DNA of 10,594 bases from Aquimarina sp. Its GTDB lineage: Bacteria; Bacteroidota; Bacteroidia; Flavobacteriales; Flavobacteriaceae. The DNA lies in NCBI GenBank assembly GCA_011524575.1, contig WTKB01000276.1:1-10594 (forward strand). Direction: 5' to 3'. Below are positions 8,401-10,594 of this stretch, in pieces. Both the position numbers and the translations under genes were made by a program. Under the pieces are notes generated by a model. That model was not told the origin of the DNA. It did not search any database and saw nothing but the letters and a program-made list of their open reading frames with translations. Numbering within the stretch: the stretch's first letter is position 1; every line of letters begins with the position of its first letter.

Positions 8401-9829
8401 TAGAAAATTCCCCTACTTGATATACTTGCCCTCCTTTGGTATATTGGAAAGCAACCCCTACAATATCATTGGCATTAAGTCTTTGGTTTAGAGAGATGTA
8501 TCCTAATTGTGAGTTTAAGGTGTATTGGCTCTCGGTGAGCAAACGAGCGTTTTCTAACCTAGAATAATCTTTACCTTCTGTAGCTTGGAAAGTAAATCCA
8601 GCATTTGCAAGCCCAATATCTCTAATCTCTTCTGTAAGAAAACCAGTTGTTCCAATCAGTTCTGGGTCAAGTTTGTTATTGGAGTTATCAGGAATAGCAT
8701 CAGGTTTAAGGATGAAATTAGCTTCAGTATTATCAATATGATCTTGACTGGATTCCCCTAAATCTTGCAGTGCAATGATGTTTCGGGCATTACTGAGTGT
8801 ATTGGTGTTGTTAGCTACGCTAGTTACCCACACTTGTACTCTAGTAATTTGAATATTAGAGTTTATAAACGGATATTGTTCCAGTGCCGTATCGTAGTTA
8901 TCCTTAAAATATTGAGACAGAAAGAAGTGTCTGTTTTCATCATAGTCAAGAGAGAAGATCTCAAACTCTTCGATAGTTCCTCCGCCTTCTACACGTACCG
9001 AGCGGGTGTCAGAACGTTGTTCAGAAAACACTCCTGTAATGGTAGTTTTTCCAAACTGCATTTCGGTTTTGATACCAAACAAACTTTGTGCCCCTTGAAT
9101 AAGAGAACTACTTAATGGCATACTTACATTACCTACTTCAATAGCTTGGATAATATCATCTTCGGTGGGGTTGTACTGTAATTTCAATTGATTTTGAAAA
9201 TCAAAAGTAGATTGTGTGTCATAGTTGGCAAGAACAGATAAACGTGTTCCTACATTTCCTTGTAAACTTAAACTAATACGCTGGTCAAAATCAAAAGTGA
9301 AGTTACTTTGATTTTGTGGTGAAAACGAAGGATTATCTTGTTTACTATACAAAACTCCTAAATCTATTTCTACAGCACCTCGTGGAATTACCTCGATCTC
9401 ATTACTTCCAAAAATAGATTCAAAGAAGCTTGAATTTACATAAAAAATGGGTAGTAAATTACTGTTTTTATCCTCTTCCGAAACTTGCCTTCCAGATAAG
9501 GCATTAATTTTTCCTTTAAAATAGTCTCTTTGATTTTGTTTTTGCATCAAATCAAAAAACTGTTTTGGCGTAAGGTATAAAGGGTATTGGATGTGATAAT
9601 CTCCTAATAACTTTACATATTTGTATAAGTTGAGATCTGCATCATATTCATATTTAGAAACAATACTTTTAGGATCCATTACCTTAAAACCATGGTAGGA
9701 AAAGGTGGTTGCAGTAGAATCTTTTGCGGTAGTTTTGGGTTGGTTTTGGGCATTTAAAAGGCTACTTGTAAAGAGTAAGCAAAATAAAAGCGTACATACC
9801 GATGTGTGATATATCTTTGAGGTAATCAA
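2459..9829 (-). CDS. sprA: SprA (Sov), T9SS outer-membrane translocon protein
   Basis: Giant outer-membrane beta-barrel, 2456 residues, close to Flavobacterium johnsoniae SprA (about 2400, a 36-strand barrel). It is the channel through which sorting-domain proteins cross the outer membrane, and is needed for gliding-adhesin secretion where gliding occurs. Residues 1-27 form a signal peptide: a short polar start, a Leu/Phe-rich core (LLFCLLF) and probable cleavage after LNA. SprA-family landmarks: VIPRGAVEIDLG, QSLFGIKTEMQFGK (around Gly252), WDLMMKNIYSTGAYQ (from Trp554), YIDDFE (889-894), then a long barrel ending SGFTIRYNFGN. The start must be TTG at 9829: the frame is closed by TAA at 9845-9847, no ATG lies between, and the first internal Met comes after the signal peptide. 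ruvA ends 5 bp upstream, so co-transcription and translational coupling are likely. Oddities: an Asp-rich repeat block (489-528), a second Asp-rich stretch (1319-1344) and a Lys/Arg-rich linker (1963-1998). Family identity is certain; insert functions are not. Confidence 0.97.
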   Translation of the reverse strand: MITSKIYHTSVCTLLFCLLFTSSLLNAQNQPKTTAKDSTATTFSYHGFKVMDPKSIVSKYEYDADLNLYKYVKLLGDYHIQYPLYLTPKQFFDLMQKQNQRDYFKGKINALSGRQVSEEDKNSNLLPIFYVNSSFFESIFGSNEIEVIPRGAVEIDLGVLYSKQDNPSFSPQNQSNFTFDFDQRISLSLQGNVGTRLSVLANYDTQSTFDFQNQLKLQYNPTEDDIIQAIEVGNVSMPLSSSLIQGAQSLFGIKTEMQFGKTTITGVFSEQRSDTRSVRVEGGGTIEEFEIFSLDYDENRHFFLSQYFKDNYDTALEQYPFINSNIQITRVQVWVTSVANNTNTLSNARNIIALQDLGESSQDHIDNTEANFILKPDAIPDNSNNKLDPELIGTTGFLTEEIRDIGLANAGFTFQATEGKDYSRLENARLLTESQYTLNSQLGYISLNQRLNANDIVGVAFQYTKGGQVYQVGEFSNDGVAGTNADAIDSDTDGIPDIEDTDDDNDGIPDTEDTDDDGDGILDTDETDATLSLSQALVVKMLKSSILSVENKVWDLMMKNIYSTGAYQMSSNDFRMNILYTDPSPLNYISDVTTGEVINPFASGDDSPTLLKIFNLDRLNINNDPVNEGDGFFDFFQGITVDSQNGRIIFTSSEPFGEHLFETLREDASEDYTDPNTYNANQQRYVFNQLYSQTKILAEQEQADKNKFQLKGRYKNTGQNGISIGAFNVPRGSVKVTANGTLLQEGVDYTVNYQLGRVEIINEALIASNTPIDISTENNAVFGQQTKRFTGIDIEHRVSDDIRIGGTFINLKERPLTQKSNFNYEPINNSILGFNLNYSTEVPLLTRLVNKLPNIDTEAPSRFSMRGEFAYLFANAPDVSDFGGEVTSYIDDFEAAQTTISMVSPFSWELSSVPEAFETTGLFAPENNYNRAALSWYTIDPIFYSFSPPDGISAVELSRPQSRSVNINEIFDESQLDFTQTQLIYPFNLYYRPSERGAYNYNPNFDTANPSDNFAGITRGLTTTNFEQSNIEFIEFWLMDPYDYTSTANTGQIRFNVGNISEDVIKDNRKQYENGLPEEQITYSEGLVTSEYRDENNTRTPSNQSLTYAFNNEGEARTLQDAGFDGLKDEAEAIAVPWADWGTDVSSDNYEYYLQANGSIENRYRNYNGTDGDSPIDVSATNRGRTTVPTVEDVNRDNTMNTINQYYEYTIDISPNHLSIENPLITDVKIDNQVPTADGGTTPVTWYQFKIPLSDQAVNRYLSPANTPVRTSSSNTPTDLRSVNFMRMYLTGFNEELVLRMGTLDLVRGDYRSYLVNLDGDGVDVVDTSGVNEQGRTSDADGTETTLTATSVSLENNTNYILPPGVIREQLNSNNTIVSQDEGSLALFTSNLRGQDARMVYKNFNIDMRQYEKLNLFLHAEPALDATTTDAIQDGDLSMVMRLGTDFTDNFYQVELPLEVTESFNSALEVWPVNNQLEIPLDLLQKVKAKAIGDRASNTITSTDLTFYDTDLNSVAATSTPTLGSLKVGIKGNPSFGNIRVIMLGVKNNATTSSEIRSGQVWFNEMRLSGLKNEGGWAAVTNVDANIADFAQIRATGKRSTIGFGGVEQSPNERSVEDMMQYDFSTNVNTGQLLPKKWGVQAPITYNRSEQLITPQYDPLNNDLILQDVIDNAANPDFIKDQSTSYTKRESVSLIGLRKTRTNLEKKPMPYDIENFNFSATYSQTDHRDFEIEASKDQNLNLSGNYNYLFPKITWKPFEKWEKLEGKKTWRFIKDFNLNPLPSNFSATSTLNRTFNRQSFREVTLTEGSIGLPELRQRNFLFNWNYNLSHNLTKSLNFTFNSSMNRIVKNYIDLNGNVIDQIGIWDGITNIGDPNRLSQSFQLNYQLPLDKISLLSFIRSNYSYTGDFQWQKGSDVNKNIELENRDGIINTYDLGNTVQNSQTHQLNSSMDMRKFYKSIGLVKKRRNKIKNKSKSTRSRNSKDSNVEKQTKKTVRSSRNLSPSVKAYNTVVGALTAVKRVNLNYQQNSGMVLPGYTNSVGLLGSLEPSTRFAFGGQEDIRATAARKGWLTLYDQFNEQYQHRKSSQMTVQATLDLIPNLKIDVSANRSKSSNYTENYAIDTSDSSYQSLTPNTTGNFTMSSVLLGTSFQKSSESFSSAFENFKSNRLVIANRLAAERGVTARDANGYPVGYGPTNQAVVLPAFLSAYSGKDAQKVSSSPFRDIPLPNWTAKYNGFIKKKWFKKRFKRFSLSHGYRSNYAISNYQSNLEFDANAIGDAQFDASGNYKNKNLIGNISLTEQFSPLIKVDLETKKAIRVSAEYRRDRALSFSFDNNLLTEVKGNEVVLGLGCRIKGIKFTTKLGSSNGRKKIINSDLNIKADFSLRSNATIIRNLEINNNQVTAGQDLYNFRLSADYALSKNLTALFYYDHSFSKFAVSTAFPQTNLRSGFTIRYNFGN
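3836..3943 (-). other. Lys/Arg-rich linker within SprA
   Basis: SprA residues 1963-1998, beginning KKRRNKIKNKSKSTRSR, have 16 Lys/Arg in 36 positions and no hydrophobic strand pattern. The segment lies between a barrel portion (MDMRKFYKSIGL) and the conserved-looking VKAYNTVVGALTAVKRVNLNY region. A disordered, strongly basic loop or turn between strands is the simplest reading. SprA homologues tend to have a variable linker here, so it is probably lineage-variable and not a separate domain. Confidence 0.55.
5798..5875 (-). other. Second Asp/Gly-rich stretch in SprA
   Basis: SprA residues 1319-1344 open with DGDGVDVVD and close with DADGTE, between NL and a Thr-rich connector leading to YILPPGV. 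DxDxD spacing resembles a calcium-binding loop, but there is one copy only and no tandem repeat. It may be an ordinary surface loop; metal binding is speculative. Confidence 0.3.
8246..8365 (-). repeat. Three thrombospondin-type-3-like Asp-rich repeats inside SprA
   Basis: SprA residues 489-528 are three tandem 13-residue units: DSDTDGIPDIEDT, DDDNDGIPDTEDT and DDDGDGILDTDET, followed by Asp528. Each carries a DxDxDGI-D core like the calcium-binding loops of thrombospondin type 3 repeats, which are common in secreted Bacteroidota proteins. The 39-bp DNA units are diverged at synonymous positions, so the expansion is not brand new. The block sits between QVYQVGEFSNDGV and KMLKS...WDLMMKNIY, segments that are nearly adjacent in the SprA homologues I recall. 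Its size roughly accounts for the extra length over F. johnsoniae SprA. Confidence 0.85.
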
Positions 9830-9834
9830 TGGAA

Positions 9835-10440
9835 TTAGAGTTTTTTAAGTGCTTGTTTAATGATTTGCTCTACAGAACTTTCCGGGAGTTTCTTTACTAT
9901 AGAAGCCACTACTTTTGTAGTTGTTTTTCGTGGGTATCCCAGTACCTCCAGAGCAGAAAGTGCTTCGCTACTTGCTAGGTGTGTGTTTACTGATGTTTTT
10001 TGAGTAGAAGGCGTACCTGTTTCTACTTCTTCTGAAGCTATTTTTAAAACTTTATCTTCTAAATCTAGAATGATACGTTGTGCTGTTTTGACACCAATAC
10101 CTTTAGCGGATTGTATAAGAGCGTTATCTTTATTTGAAATGGCTCCAACTACCTGTTGTGGAGTTAGTGACGATAACATAGTTCTTGCGGTATTTGTACC
10201 TACGCCAGATACCGAAATAAGTAATTTGAAAACCGCTCTTTCATATTCTTCGTAGAAGCCATATAATAAATGTGCGTCTTCTCGTACTTGATAATAGGTG
10301 TGAATGCTAAGGTTTTCTTTATCAGGTATTAAGGAGTAGGTGTGTAAAGAAATATGTATAAAATAACCTATACCATTACATTCTATGATGATGTATGTAG
10401 GTTTTTTTTCAATGAGTTTTCCTTTGATATAGGTAATCAT
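9835..10440 (-). CDS. ruvA: RuvA, Holliday junction branch-migration subunit
   Basis: Cytoplasmic DNA-binding protein that forms tetramers on four-way junctions and loads RuvB motors for branch migration in recombination and repair. Length is 201 residues, against about 203 in E. coli. Domain I (1-62) is an OB-fold starting MITYIKGKLIEKKPTYIIIE and contains the conserved REDAHLLYGF (53-62), whose Glu54/Asp55 correspond to the acidic pin. Domain II has two helix-hairpin-helix motifs: VSGVGTNTARTML (77-89) and AKGIGVKTAQRII (112-124), with Lys118 in the usual place. A Thr/Ser-rich linker (about 138-150) leads to the small domain III (about 152-201, LGYPRKTTTKVV), which contacts RuvB. ATG start at 10440 and all key motifs intact. 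It lies 5 bp before sprA; ruvA next to sprA/sov is a recurrent arrangement in Bacteroidota and probably reflects shared transcription only. Confidence 0.97.
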   Translation of the reverse strand: MITYIKGKLIEKKPTYIIIECNGIGYFIHISLHTYSLIPDKENLSIHTYYQVREDAHLLYGFYEEYERAVFKLLISVSGVGTNTARTMLSSLTPQQVVGAISNKDNALIQSAKGIGVKTAQRIILDLEDKVLKIASEEVETGTPSTQKTSVNTHLASSEALSALEVLGYPRKTTTKVVASIVKKLPESSVEQIIKQALKKL

Positions 10441-10541
10441 AATTACTTTTTAATCGGGGACTAATTTAGTAAAAATAAAACCAATATTGCTTACTATAAA
10501 TAATTTGTTGTTTTATTAATCGATGAAATACTACTAGCCAA

Positions 10542-10586
10542 TATTTGAGATATCGATAATTGGGTAAATTCGGTATTTGTGATATC
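10542..10586. repeat. Imperfect 13-bp direct repeat upstream of ruvA
   Basis: TATTTGAGATATC (10542-10554) and TATTTGTGATATC (10574-10586) differ at one base and lie 32 bp apart start to start, about three helical turns. They are in the 154-bp stretch between ruvA and the window edge, in which I see no convincing gene and no exact TAnnTTTG element reading toward ruvA. A regulatory role is possible but rests on spacing alone. Confidence 0.3.
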
Positions 10587-10594
10587 TTAGATTC

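Noticed and set aside
8148..8420. + strand open frames with His-rich or Ser/Val-rich repeats
   Set aside because: They are antisense shadows of the Asp-rich TSP3 repeats of sprA (GATGAT codons read as CATCAT); no independent coding signal.
10466..10594. - strand frame of 42 codons open to the window edge, possible tail of an upstream gene
   Set aside because: Composition is Tyr/Ile/Lys-rich as expected from AT-rich noncoding DNA, with no recognisable family; it does not resemble a malic-enzyme C-terminus, one neighbour I would expect here.

Overview
The window is AT-rich DNA from the Bacteroidota, most likely a marine-type Flavobacteriia member (family-level inference). Three things support this: a full-length SprA, the giant outer-membrane translocon protein of the type IX secretion system (T9SS); a remnant of a T9SS C-terminal sorting domain; and one TAnnTTTG-type -7 promoter element, typical of this phylum. 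No rRNA, tRNA, CRISPR array or insertion sequence was seen.

Layout. On the + strand a GNAT-family N-acetyltransferase (92-607) is followed by a 211-bp intergenic region. That region holds a pair of 13-bp direct repeats, a palindrome and a candidate -7 box. Next is a COG0523/CobW-family GTPase of the YciC/ZigA zinc-metallochaperone type (819-2042). Converging on it from the right, on the - strand, are ruvA (9835-10440) and sprA (2459-9829), separated by only 5 bp and probably one transcription unit. Between the two convergent blocks lie a very strong A/T-flanked hairpin terminator (2146-2187), which can act in both directions, and an orphan 69-codon T9SS sorting-domain fragment (2206-2415, - strand). 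The fragment has lost its start codon and all of its cargo protein.

How the genes relate. RuvA is a housekeeping Holliday-junction protein. Its link to sprA is positional, and the ruvA-sprA (sov) neighbourhood recurs in Bacteroidota. SprA forms the outer-membrane channel through which proteins with a C-terminal sorting domain leave the cell, so the decayed fragment just downstream of sprA looks like the tail of a former SprA cargo gene. The CobW-type GTPase and the acetyltransferase have no visible functional link to secretion.

Most notable points: three 13-residue thrombospondin-type-3-like, putatively Ca2+-binding repeats sit inside a normally conserved part of SprA; sprA must start at TTG; the cargo-tail remnant; and the repeat architecture upstream of the GTPase gene. 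I see no wholly new multi-gene system here.
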